This document shows, piece after piece, positions 1 to 5,328 of a stretch of DNA of 7,766 bases (the stretch's first letter is position 1; each line of letters opens with the position of its first letter). The notes below the pieces were generated by a model. It saw only the letters and a list, made by a program, of their open reading frames with translations. It was not told the origin of the DNA and searched no databases. Both the position numbers and the translations under genes were made by a program. The stretch lies in contig JAJTHJ010000323.1 of NCBI GenBank assembly GCA_021298875.1, positions 1 to 7,766 of the forward strand. Direction: 5' to 3'. Source of the stretch: Burkholderiales bacterium. GTDB lineage: Bacteria; Pseudomonadota; Gammaproteobacteria; Burkholderiales; Burkholderiaceae_F.

Positions 1-302
1 GCATCTCGTTGGAGTGCGTGCCGACCGCGATCCTGTCGCGGCAGGTGGGCGTGATCCGCGAGACCGCCGATCATGCGTCACTGATTCTTAACCTGCCCGG
101 CCAACCGAAGGCGATCGCCGAAACGCTCGAAGGACTGAAGACCGCCGACGGCAAGGCGCTAGTGCACGGCATCTTCGCCGCGGTGCCCTACTGCATCCAG
201 TTGATCGGCGGACCGTACGTGGGGACGCACGAGGCGGTGGTCAAGGCGTTTCGGCCGAAGGCGGCGCTGCGCGCGACGCGATCGGTGATCGGTGATCGGT
301 GA
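1..302 (+). CDS. mogA: Molybdopterin adenylyltransferase MogA, 3' part only
   Basis: This is the C-terminal part of a MogA-type enzyme, which adenylylates molybdopterin before molybdenum insertion in cofactor biosynthesis in the cytoplasm. The reading frame is open from the left edge (first full codon at 3), so the N-terminal half lies outside the window. Visible family hallmarks are PTAILSRQVGVIR, the glycine/proline loop NLPGQPKAI, then VHGIFAAVPYCIQLIGGPY and the terminal AFRPK motif, in the usual MogA order. An internal TTG at 9 is not the start, because conserved sequence begins before it. The last residues (about SVIGDR) and the TGA at 300-302 are encoded by a GATCGGT heptamer array, so the natural tail has probably been replaced by repeat sequence after the conserved FRPK end. 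MoaB-type paralogues are the alternative, but the LSRQ and PYCIQLIGGPY stretch favours MogA. Confidence 0.9.
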   Translation, partial: ISLECVPTAILSRQVGVIRETADHASLILNLPGQPKAIAETLEGLKTADGKALVHGIFAAVPYCIQLIGGPYVGTHEAVVKAFRPKAALRATRSVIGDR

Positions 303-307
303 TCGGC
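280..307 (+). repeat. Tandem heptamer array, four GATCGGY units
   Basis: Four exact 7-bp steps are visible: GATCGGT at 280, 287 and 294, then GATCGGC at 301. The array straddles the end of mogA and contains its TGA stop codon. The unit belongs to the same GATCSGY family as the arrays at the right end of the window. Short heptameric tandem repeats between genes are known from several proteobacteria and cyanobacteria. Their function here is unknown. Confidence 0.9.
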
Positions 308-329
308 AGACCTCGCCTCCTCTCCTTCG

Positions 330-357
330 TTTCACGTTTCACTTTTCACATTTCACC
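330..357 (+). repeat. Tandem heptamer array, four TTTCACN units
   Basis: Four consecutive 7-bp units, TTTCACG, TTTCACT, TTTCACA and TTTCACC, begin at 330, 337, 344 and 351. Only the seventh base varies. The array fills the region directly upstream of the esterase gene and ends five bases before its ATG, so it occupies the place where a Shine-Dalgarno sequence would be expected. Its sequence is unrelated to the GATC heptamers 22 bases upstream. Confidence 0.85.
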
Positions 358-362
358 CGGAA

Positions 363-1022
363 ATGCTGCAATCCGTCGAGCTCCAAACTACCCCCTCCCC
401 CACCGCGAGCATCGTCTGGCTGCACGGCCTGGGCGCGGACGGCTACGACTTCGTGCCGGTGGTCAAGGAACTGGAGGCGCTCGGTGCGCCGCCCGCGCGC
501 TACCTGTTCCCGCACGCGCCAATGCGGCCGGTGACGATCAACGGCGGCATGACGATGCGCGCCTGGTACGACATCCTCGGCACCGAGCTGACGCGCCGCG
601 AAGACGAAGCCGGGGTGCGCGAGTCGCAGGGTCTAGTGGAAGAGTTGATCGCCCGCGAAGAGCAGCGCGGCATCGCGCGCAGCCGCATCGTGCTGGCGGG
701 TTTCTCGCAGGGTGGCGCCATCACCTTGCACACCGGGCTTCGGCAGGCCGCGCCGCTGGCGGGCCTGCTCGCGCTATCGACCTACCTGCCGTTGGCCGCG
801 AGCTTCGCCGCCGAACGCGCCGCCGCCAGCCAGAACGTGCCGATCTTGATGGCGCACGGCACGCAGGACCCGATCATCCCGATGGCACGTGCCACCGAAT
901 CGCGCGACGCGCTGCGCGCGCTCGGCTACTCGGTGCAGTGGCAGCAATACCCGATGCCGCACAGCGTGTGCGCGGAGGAAATCGAGCTGATCGCCGGATT
1001 TCTGCGCGCCGTCATCCCTTAG
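363..1022 (+). CDS. Phospholipase/carboxylesterase family serine hydrolase
   Basis: A 219-residue cytoplasmic alpha/beta hydrolase of the phospholipase/carboxylesterase (Abhydrolase_2) family; members hydrolyse short-chain or lipid-type esters and thioesters. Near the N-terminus, LHGLGADGYDF (about 20-30) is the family's oxyanion-hole loop. The nucleophile elbow is GFSQGG with Ser115. Asp169 in HGTQDP and His200 in PMPHSV complete the catalytic triad with normal spacing. The length is usual for the family and there is no signal peptide. The ATG at 363 is the only reasonable start, since conserved sequence begins about 17 residues in, but no good ribosome binding site precedes it; the TTTCACN array lies there instead. 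The gene converges on the AraC regulator, and the two stop codons overlap by 11 bp. The family is confident; the true substrate cannot be read from sequence. Confidence 0.92.
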   Translation: MLQSVELQTTPSPTASIVWLHGLGADGYDFVPVVKELEALGAPPARYLFPHAPMRPVTINGGMTMRAWYDILGTELTRREDEAGVRESQGLVEELIAREEQRGIARSRIVLAGFSQGGAITLHTGLRQAAPLAGLLALSTYLPLAASFAAERAAASQNVPILMAHGTQDPIIPMARATESRDALRALGYSVQWQQYPMPHSVCAEEIELIAGFLRAVIP

Positions 1023-2016
1023 CGCGCTGCGCCGCACGGAAATCCTGCGGGGAGTGTCCGATCGCCCGCCGAAAAGCGCGGGCAAAGGCCGACGGGCTCG
1101 AGTAGCCGGCGTCGAGCGCAATCGTCGTGATGCTGGAGTCGGTTTCGCGCAGCCGTTGCGCCGCCAGATGCAGTCGCCAGCCCTGCAGGTAGTCCAACGG
1201 GGTCTGTCCCAATTGGGCACGAAAGCGATCGAAGAACGCTGTGCGCGACAAATGCGCCCGCTGCGCCAGCGCAGCCAGCGTCCAGCGTCGCTCGGGTTCG
1301 GCGTGCATTGCCGCCAAGGGCGCCGCGAGGCGCGGGTCCGTCGCGGCGCCGAGCCAACCGCCGGTCTCCCGGGACGCCAGCAAGACCTCGCGCAGCGTCT
1401 GGATGAACAAGATCTCGGCCGCACGGCGCAGAACCGCGGACGACGCCGCACCCGGCTCCGCAGCTTCCGTCCGTACCAGTTGCAGCGTCGGCGCCACCCG
1501 CCGGCAGGCTCGGCTGTCGGCCCGTAGCGGCACTGCGGCCGGCAGCGCAGCGACGATGGCGTCGGCGGCGCGTGTGTCGGCGACAAAGCTTGCGGACAGC
1601 AGGCGCGCAACCGCTCCGTCACCGCCGTAACGTAACGTCGTGGCGGCGCGATCGCGCTGATCGATGCCGGCCACCTCGGTAATGCGCCGGGCCTGCCGAC
1701 CTGGACGGTCCGCAAGGGTGTGTACGTCGTCTCGGGGCAGCAAGACAAGGTCGCCCGCGGCGAGATGCAGGGGTGCCGATCCTCCCGCGACCGACAGCAC
1801 GCACTGCCCGTCGAGAACGGCATGGACCGCAGCGAGACGACCGCCCGGCAGTTCGATAGCCCACGGCGCGCTGAGTTCGCTGACGCAGAAGAACCAGCCC
1901 CGAAAGTGCAGCGCATCGAGCACGCGGGCGATCAACTCGGCGTGCACCGTACTCGCGGCATCGAGATCGGTACGCGCGGACGCGCGTGCCGGCGCGCTTC
2001 GACCTATCGTACTCAC
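1012..2016 (-). CDS. AraC-family transcriptional regulator with N-terminal cupin domain
   Basis: A DNA-binding activator or repressor of about 334 residues. The N-terminal half (about 16-110) resembles the Cupin_6 ligand-sensing domain of this AraC group: RGWFFCVSELSAPW, a VLDGQCVLSV strand, then the LAAGDLVLLPRDDVH turn. The C-terminal double helix-turn-helix spans about 245-327, with WTLAALAQRAHLSRTAFFDR as the first reader helix region and the signature GYSSPSAFARAFRR...GHSPQDFR at the end. The start is uncertain. There is no ATG near the cupin domain; GTG at 2016 (used here) or GTG at 2025 both fit. The ATG at 2100 would run 59 bp into the divergent dioxygenase gene and add an arginine-rich tail. 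No candidate has a clear Shine-Dalgarno. The close divergent arrangement suggests it controls the dioxygenase and Rossmann-protein genes; the inducer is unknown. Confidence 0.88.
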   Translation of the reverse strand: MSTIGRSAPARASARTDLDAASTVHAELIARVLDALHFRGWFFCVSELSAPWAIELPGGRLAAVHAVLDGQCVLSVAGGSAPLHLAAGDLVLLPRDDVHTLADRPGRQARRITEVAGIDQRDRAATTLRYGGDGAVARLLSASFVADTRAADAIVAALPAAVPLRADSRACRRVAPTLQLVRTEAAEPGAASSAVLRRAAEILFIQTLREVLLASRETGGWLGAATDPRLAAPLAAMHAEPERRWTLAALAQRAHLSRTAFFDRFRAQLGQTPLDYLQGWRLHLAAQRLRETDSSITTIALDAGYSSPSAFARAFRRAIGHSPQDFRAAQRAKG

Positions 2017-2041
2017 GAGTTTCACACCGGAGATTGCATCG
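2017..2041. promoter_or_regulatory. Very short divergent control region between AraC and dioxygenase genes
   Basis: Only 25 bp separate the likely AraC GTG (2016) from the dioxygenase ATG (2042). The interval contains the dioxygenase Shine-Dalgarno, and its right end enters the perfect 10-bp palindrome GCATCGATGC at 2036-2045, which includes the ATG. I see no convincing -35/-10 pair here, so both promoters must lie at least partly inside the opposing coding regions. The palindrome may be coincidental. Confidence 0.35.
2029..2032 (+). promoter_or_regulatory. Ribosome binding site fixing the dioxygenase start
   Basis: GGAG lies nine bases upstream of the ATG at 2042. It selects that ATG over the long open frame that extends upstream through the antisense of the AraC gene. 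Confidence 0.6.
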
Positions 2042-2725
2042 ATGCCAGTGTCGCATGCACCGCGCCGCCGCCTGCTGCGCCTGATCGGCCGTGCCGCCAC
2101 GCTCTGGCCGCTGGCCGTGGTCGCCCAGACGCCACCGCTGAAGCCGACGCCAGCGGTGACGGTAGGCCCGTTTTATCCGCCGGACCCGATGGGGCTTCCC
2201 TTCTTTCGGGCGCAGGCCCTGGACCCGCTGCCGAAAGGATACGACCTGATGTCGGGCAGGGACGGTCGGCGCGCCGAGGGCGAACCGATCCGCATCGGCG
2301 GTCGCATCCTCGATACGGCCGGGCGACCGGTGGCTGGTGCGACGGTCGAGATCTGGCAGGTCGATGCACGCGGCCACTACGCCGTCGAAGTCGGCGCCGA
2401 TCGCGATCCCGGCTTTGCCGGTTACGGGGTCGACCGCAGCGACGCCGAGGGTCGCTATGCGTTCGTCACACTGCGGCCACGCGGCTATGCGCGCTACGGC
2501 GGGTTGATTCGGCGCGCGGCGCACATCCACATTCGCGTTGCAGGGGCGGGCCGCCCGCCGCTCGCCTCGGAAATCTGGTTCGCCGACGAACCGGGTAACG
2601 AGCGCGACAGTTTTGTCGGTCGCATCGAGGACCCCGTGCTGCGCGAGCGCATGCTCGTTCGCTTGACGCGCGGCGACGACGGCTTGTGGCAAGGCGTGTT
2701 CGACGTGGTGTTGCCGAATGCGTGA
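2042..2725 (+). CDS. Tat-exported intradiol ring-cleavage dioxygenase (protocatechuate 3,4-dioxygenase beta-like)
   Basis: A 227-residue non-haem Fe(III) dioxygenase of the intradiol family, whose members cleave catechol-type rings between the two hydroxyl groups. The core follows the family: GRILDTAGRPVAGATVEIWQ (about 87-106), GHY with Tyr113, GYGVDRSDAEGRYAF, then the metal-site stretch with Tyr149 (or Tyr152), Arg158, His161 and His163 in RRAAHIHIRV. The presumed iron ligands (two Tyr, two His) and the catalytic Arg are therefore all present. The N-terminus PRRRLLRLIGRAATLWPLAVVAQ fits a twin-arginine signal peptide with a possible cleavage after VVAQ, so the enzyme probably acts outside the cytoplasm. 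That is unusual for the classical cytoplasmic catabolic enzymes. The ATG at 2042 follows GGAG at nine bases. No alpha subunit gene is adjacent. The downstream gene starts 0 or 9 bases after the stop, implying one operon. The substrate is not determinable from sequence. Confidence 0.88.
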   Translation: MPVSHAPRRRLLRLIGRAATLWPLAVVAQTPPLKPTPAVTVGPFYPPDPMGLPFFRAQALDPLPKGYDLMSGRDGRRAEGEPIRIGGRILDTAGRPVAGATVEIWQVDARGHYAVEVGADRDPGFAGYGVDRSDAEGRYAFVTLRPRGYARYGGLIRRAAHIHIRVAGAGRPPLASEIWFADEPGNERDSFVGRIEDPVLRERMLVRLTRGDDGLWQGVFDVVLPNA

Positions 2726-2734
2726 GTGACCGCG

Positions 2735-3388
2735 ATGAGACTGCTCGTCTTTGGCGCGAGCGGCGCCACGGGAAAGGAAGTGCTACGACTGGCCTCGGCC
2801 CAGGTTTGGAGCGTACATGCCTTCGTCCGCGCCAACGCCGACCAGCACGTGGCGGAGTTCGCCGAGCGGGTGCATCGGGGCGACCTCACCGACCCCGCGG
2901 CGACGACCCCGGCGCTGGCCGGCGTCGATGCGGTTGCGGTCTGTCTCGGCATTTCGCGTCGCTCTCGTTCCCCCTTTGCGCCGCTCGTTTCACCCGCCGA
3001 TCTGACCTCGCGGGCAACGGCGGCGATCGTCGCCGGCATGCGTGCGCAGCGTGTGCGACGGATCGTCTACGTCAGCGCCTTCGGCGCCGGCGACAGCTGG
3101 GGCGAGATCCCCTGGTGGGGCCGAGCCTTCGTCGCAGGCAGCCGCGTGCGCTTCTCCATCGCCGACCACACGCGCAGCGAGGCTCTGCTGGCGGCCTCCG
3201 GTCTGGATTGGACGGCGCTGCGCCCGATGATGCTCGACGATCGGCCGGCGACACAGCCGGCGCGGGAGATGCGGCCCGGCGATTCGTTGTTGAACAAAGT
3301 GCCCCGCGCGGCGCTGGCGCGCACGATCCTGCGGGTCCTGGCCGATCGCGGGAGCTACGGGCGCGCGCTCCCGCTCTCAGCGGATTGA
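2735..3388 (+). CDS. NAD(P)-binding Rossmann protein, atypical SDR/NmrA-like
   Basis: A protein of 217 residues from ATG 2735, or 220 from GTG 2726, which follows the dioxygenase stop directly. MRLLVFGASGATGKEVL at the N-terminus is the beta-alpha-beta dinucleotide fold with the GxxGxxG loop at residues 7-13. An acidic GDLTDP follows near 49-54, then a VDAVAVCLG strand and RRIVYVSAFGAG (about 108-119), as in atypical short-chain dehydrogenases of the NAD(P)H-binding/NmrA group. The canonical SDR Tyr-x-x-x-Lys pair is not evident, so it may be a redox sensor, an epimerase-like enzyme or a reductase. The ATG at 2735 gives the usual short N-terminus; the GTG is the alternative. It is translationally coupled to the intradiol dioxygenase, so it plausibly serves the same aromatic-compound pathway. 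It ends 10 bp before the convergent flavodoxin-like gene. Confidence 0.82.
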   Translation: MRLLVFGASGATGKEVLRLASAQVWSVHAFVRANADQHVAEFAERVHRGDLTDPAATTPALAGVDAVAVCLGISRRSRSPFAPLVSPADLTSRATAAIVAGMRAQRVRRIVYVSAFGAGDSWGEIPWWGRAFVAGSRVRFSIADHTRSEALLAASGLDWTALRPMMLDDRPATQPAREMRPGDSLLNKVPRAALARTILRVLADRGSYGRALPLSAD

Positions 3389-3398
3389 CCACAAGCGG

Positions 3399-3980
3399 CT
3401 ACGCACCGCGCTTGAAGCGCAGCGCGGTCTCCGCCACGCGGGCGCCAAACAGGCGCGCGGTCTCGAGGTCGACCGGCAGCGGGCCTTCGTCCGCCCCGAC
3501 GTCGGCCGGCGACTGCGCCAAGGTACCGCCAAAGCCGCCCAGCCAGTTCACGTCGTTGCGGGTGGACGCCTTGACGTTGGCTGGCATCAGGCCGGTGCCA
3601 ACCCAGATCATGGCCTGCTGCATTGCCAACGTGAACATGTAGCTGATGGTCGAGAACTTGTCGCCGTTGATCGTGGCCGAATTGGTGAAGCCCGCGGCCA
3701 CCTTGTTTTTCCACGCCTGGCCGGACCAGGGCTTGGCGGACGCGTCGGCAAACTTCTTGAACTGCCAGGACGGGCCACCCATGTAGGTGGGTGCGCCGAA
3801 AACGATGGCATCGGCGGCGGCGAGCTTGTTCCAGCTGCCGTCGGGCAGATTGCCCTCGGCATCGATGGCGAGCGACTCGACCTGGGCGCCCGCCGCGGCG
3901 GCGGCGCCGGCGTGCACGGCCTCGGCCTGCTTGCGGGTGTGGCCGTAGCCGCTGTGGAAGACGATCACGATACTGGCCAT
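3399..3980 (-). CDS. WrbA/flavodoxin-like NAD(P)H:quinone oxidoreductase
   Basis: A 193-residue cytoplasmic flavoprotein of the flavodoxin/WrbA family. WrbA-type members bind FMN and reduce quinones by two electrons, avoiding semiquinone radicals. The FMN phosphate-binding loop is FHSGYGHTRKQAEAV (about 8-22). A second flavin loop is AIVFGAPTYMGGPSWQFKKFAD (about 58-79), followed by KVAAGFTNSATINGDK (about 93-108). The length is close to the roughly 200 residues usual for WrbA. The ATG at 3978-3980 is preceded by GGAG (minus strand, 3993-3990) at nine bases, which is convincing. It is the last gene of a minus-strand operon after pirin and DoxX, separated from DoxX by 39 bp. This context supports a role in handling quinones or other electrophiles. 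A general NADPH-dependent FMN reductase is the alternative. Confidence 0.9.
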   Translation of the reverse strand: MASIVIVFHSGYGHTRKQAEAVHAGAAAAAGAQVESLAIDAEGNLPDGSWNKLAAADAIVFGAPTYMGGPSWQFKKFADASAKPWSGQAWKNKVAAGFTNSATINGDKFSTISYMFTLAMQQAMIWVGTGLMPANVKASTRNDVNWLGGFGGTLAQSPADVGADEGPLPVDLETARLFGARVAETALRFKRGA

Positions 3981-4019
3981 GCTAGCTATCTCCAGTGGGT
4001 TGAAGGAAAAAGGGCGTGC

Positions 4020-4430
4020 TCAGCGCGCGCGCCGCGCATCGAGACTGAGACCACCGGGGCCAAGGGCGAACACCATCAGCATGCCACCGGCCACCGCCAG
4101 GTTTTTCATGAACATCAGCATCTGCATCCGCTGCTGATCGACCGGCATCGCCCAGTAGTTGTGGAAGATCACCGAGGCGATCAGAGTGAACACCGCCAGC
4201 GCCAGCGCCGCCCAGCGCGCCTTATAGCCGACTGCCAGCGCCAGCCCGCCGACGATTTCCAGCGCAATCGTGCCGATCGCGAGCAGTGTGGGCAGCGGCA
4301 GGCCCTTGGAGGCGATGTAGCCGACGGTGCCGTCGAAGCCGCCGATCTTGGAGAAGCCGGCCAGCACGAACATCAGCGCGAGCAGGATGCGGCCGGCAAG
4401 CGCGGCGAAGTGGTTGAGATTCGAGTTCGT
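4020..4430 (-). CDS. DoxX-family membrane protein, apparent ACG start
   Basis: A protein of about 136 residues with four predicted membrane helices (near 8-26, 48-68, 73-90 and 110-124), typical of the small DoxX/YqjF proteins of the inner membrane. Conserved stretches are NHFAALAGRILLALMFVLAGFSK..GG, YIASKGLPLP, ALEIVGGLALAVGYKARWAA and FHNYWAM, then FMKNLAVAGG. The family normally begins just before NHFAAL, yet that frame has no ATG, GTG or TTG between the pirin stop and an ATG at 4373 that would remove half of helix 1. A GGAG at 4442-4439 sits eight bases before an ACG at 4430-4428, giving the expected N-terminus; I therefore annotate ACG. The longer open frame back to 4646 merely shadows pirin. 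Operon position between pirin and a flavodoxin suggests a role in quinone or electrophile response. The biochemical function of the family is poorly defined. Confidence 0.82.
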   Translation of the reverse strand, partial: TNSNLNHFAALAGRILLALMFVLAGFSKIGGFDGTVGYIASKGLPLPTLLAIGTIALEIVGGLALAVGYKARWAALALAVFTLIASVIFHNYWAMPVDQQRMQMLMFMKNLAVAGGMLMVFALGPGGLSLDARRAR

Positions 4431-4438
4431 TAGCTGTG

Positions 4439-4442
4439 CTCC
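4439..4442 (-). promoter_or_regulatory. Ribosome binding site pointing to the ACG start of DoxX
   Basis: On the minus strand GTGGAG ends eight bases before ACG at 4430. It lies in the 31-bp gap after the pirin stop, and no standard initiation codon of any frame follows at suitable distance. This is the main reason for placing the DoxX start at a non-standard codon. Confidence 0.55.
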
Positions 4443-4461
4443 ACAGTCGTTGGTGAAAAGT

Positions 4462-5160
4462 TCACGGCAGATCGAACACCAGCACTTCCGCCGCTTCGCC
4501 GCCCGCCAGTTCGACAGCGCTCGCGCGTTCGAGCTTGGCGGCATCGCCCGCGGACAGGCGCTCGCCGTTGACGGCGATCGAGCCGCGCGCGACATGCACA
4601 TAGGCGCGGCGGCCGGCCGCCAGCGGCAGGTGCGCGGACTCCGCACCGTTGAACAGGCCCACGTACAGCCGCGCGTCCCGGTGGATCGTCACCGAGTCGT
4701 CCGCGCCGTCGGGCGAAGCCACCAGCCGCAAGCGGCCACGCTTTTCTTCAGCCGGGAAGTTCTTCTCCTCGTAGCTGGGCACGATACCGCGCACATTGGG
4801 TTCGATCCAGATTTGCAGGAAGTGCGAGGTCTGCCCCGCCGCGTGATTGAACTCGGAGTGCAGCACGCCGCGCCCCGCGCTCATCCGCTGCACATCGCCG
4901 GGACGGATCACCGAGCCGTTGCCCATGCTGTCCTTGTGCGCAAACTCGCCGTCGAGCACATAGCTGATGATTTCCATGTCGCGGTGGCCATGCGTGCCGA
5001 AACCCTGGCCGGGTGCCACGCGGTCCTCGTTGATCACGCGCAGCGGGCCGAAGCCCATGTGCGCCGGGTCGTAGTAATCGGCAAACGAAAACGAGTGGTA
5101 CGACTGCAACCAACCGTGGTCGGCGTAGCCGCGTTCCTGGGCACGTCGCAAAGTCAGCAT
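4462..5160 (-). CDS. Pirin family protein (YhhW/YhaK-like bicupin)
   Basis: A 232-residue cytoplasmic pirin, a two-domain cupin. Bacterial relatives such as E. coli YhhW bind one metal ion and show quercetin 2,3-dioxygenase activity. The N-terminus RRAQERGYADHGWLQSYHSFSFADYYDP is diagnostic. The metal ligands of the N-terminal cupin are all present: His57 and His59 in GTHGHRDME, and His101 and Glu103 in GVLHSEFN. The second cupin (about 160-230) lacks an obvious metal site, as usual. The ATG at 5158-5160 is preceded by AAAGGAAA at good distance. The frame is open further upstream to 5313, but that stretch holds hairpins and no conserved residues. It is the first gene of the pirin-DoxX-flavodoxin operon, divergent from a YhaJ-type regulator; E. 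coli yhaK (pirin) has the same neighbour. The physiological substrate is unknown. Confidence 0.94.
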   Translation of the reverse strand: MLTLRRAQERGYADHGWLQSYHSFSFADYYDPAHMGFGPLRVINEDRVAPGQGFGTHGHRDMEIISYVLDGEFAHKDSMGNGSVIRPGDVQRMSAGRGVLHSEFNHAAGQTSHFLQIWIEPNVRGIVPSYEEKNFPAEEKRGRLRLVASPDGADDSVTIHRDARLYVGLFNGAESAHLPLAAGRRAYVHVARGSIAVNGERLSAGDAAKLERASAVELAGGEAAEVLVFDLP

Positions 5161-5175
5161 TGAAGTTTCCTTTCC

Positions 5176-5193
5176 CGGGTTCGGCTTAACCCG
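5176..5193. promoter_or_regulatory. Small dyad upstream of the pirin ribosome binding site
   Basis: CGGGTT at 5176-5181 and AACCCG at 5188-5193 are perfect inverted copies separated by six bases. The dyad lies about 10 bp upstream of the pirin Shine-Dalgarno, so it could be an operator half-site pair or a leader hairpin. No T-run follows on either strand, which argues against a terminator. Confidence 0.35.
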
Positions 5194-5211
5194 TGCAGTT
5201 TGGATCAACAG

Positions 5212-5240
5212 GCATTCGGCCGCGGCTGCGGCGCGAATGC
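5212..5240. promoter_or_regulatory. Strong bulged hairpin in the pirin/LysR divergent region
   Basis: GCATTCGGCCGC (5212-5223) pairs with GCGGC at 5228-5232 and CGAATGC at 5234-5240. This gives 12 base pairs, a four-base loop (5224-5227) and one bulged base at 5233. It is the most stable dyad in the 168-bp intergenic region. Lack of a T-run makes a classical terminator unlikely; a leader structure or operator is possible. Confidence 0.45.
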
Positions 5241-5307
5241 TGCTCGACATGGCGCACATCTTCAGCCAATTCCCTAGCAAAGTCATCGGGATTAAACTGA
5301 CGGAGTC

Positions 5308-5326
5308 GTTCAAATCCGTTCAACGG
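5308..5326. promoter_or_regulatory. Direct repeat and palindrome just before the LysR start
   Basis: GTTCAA occurs at 5308 and again at 5318, one helical turn apart. The second copy lies inside the perfect palindrome CCGTTCAACGG (5316-5326), which ends two bases before the GTG. A T-N11-A spacing, usual in LysR boxes, is present (T5310, A5322). This suggests an autoregulatory operator but is weak evidence on its own. Confidence 0.35.
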
Positions 5327-5328
5327 TC

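Noticed and set aside
2022..2039. Five-codon leader frame (MQSPV) ahead of the AraC GTG
   Set aside because: It overlaps the GTG and has no ribosome binding site. Such a short frame is expected by chance.
1664..2041. Upstream extension of the dioxygenase frame
   Set aside because: It runs through the antisense of the AraC gene. The Tat signal and GGAG at the ATG at 2042 define the real start.
2017..2100. AraC start at the ATG at 2100
   Set aside because: It would add an arginine-rich tail encoded opposite the dioxygenase signal peptide and has no ribosome binding site. GTG at 2016 or 2025 fits better, though this is not certain.
1619..2692. Minus-strand open frame opposite the dioxygenase
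   Set aside because: It overlaps the dioxygenase and AraC genes in another frame and shows no family motif. It is explained by high GC and few stop codons.
4431..4646. Extension of the DoxX frame back to an ATG at 4646
   Set aside because: The residues are the pirin coding region read in another frame and have no membrane-protein character.
5161..5313. N-terminal extension of pirin to an ATG at 5313
   Set aside because: Pirin homology starts at the ATG at 5160, which has a good ribosome binding site. The extension covers hairpins and control sequence.
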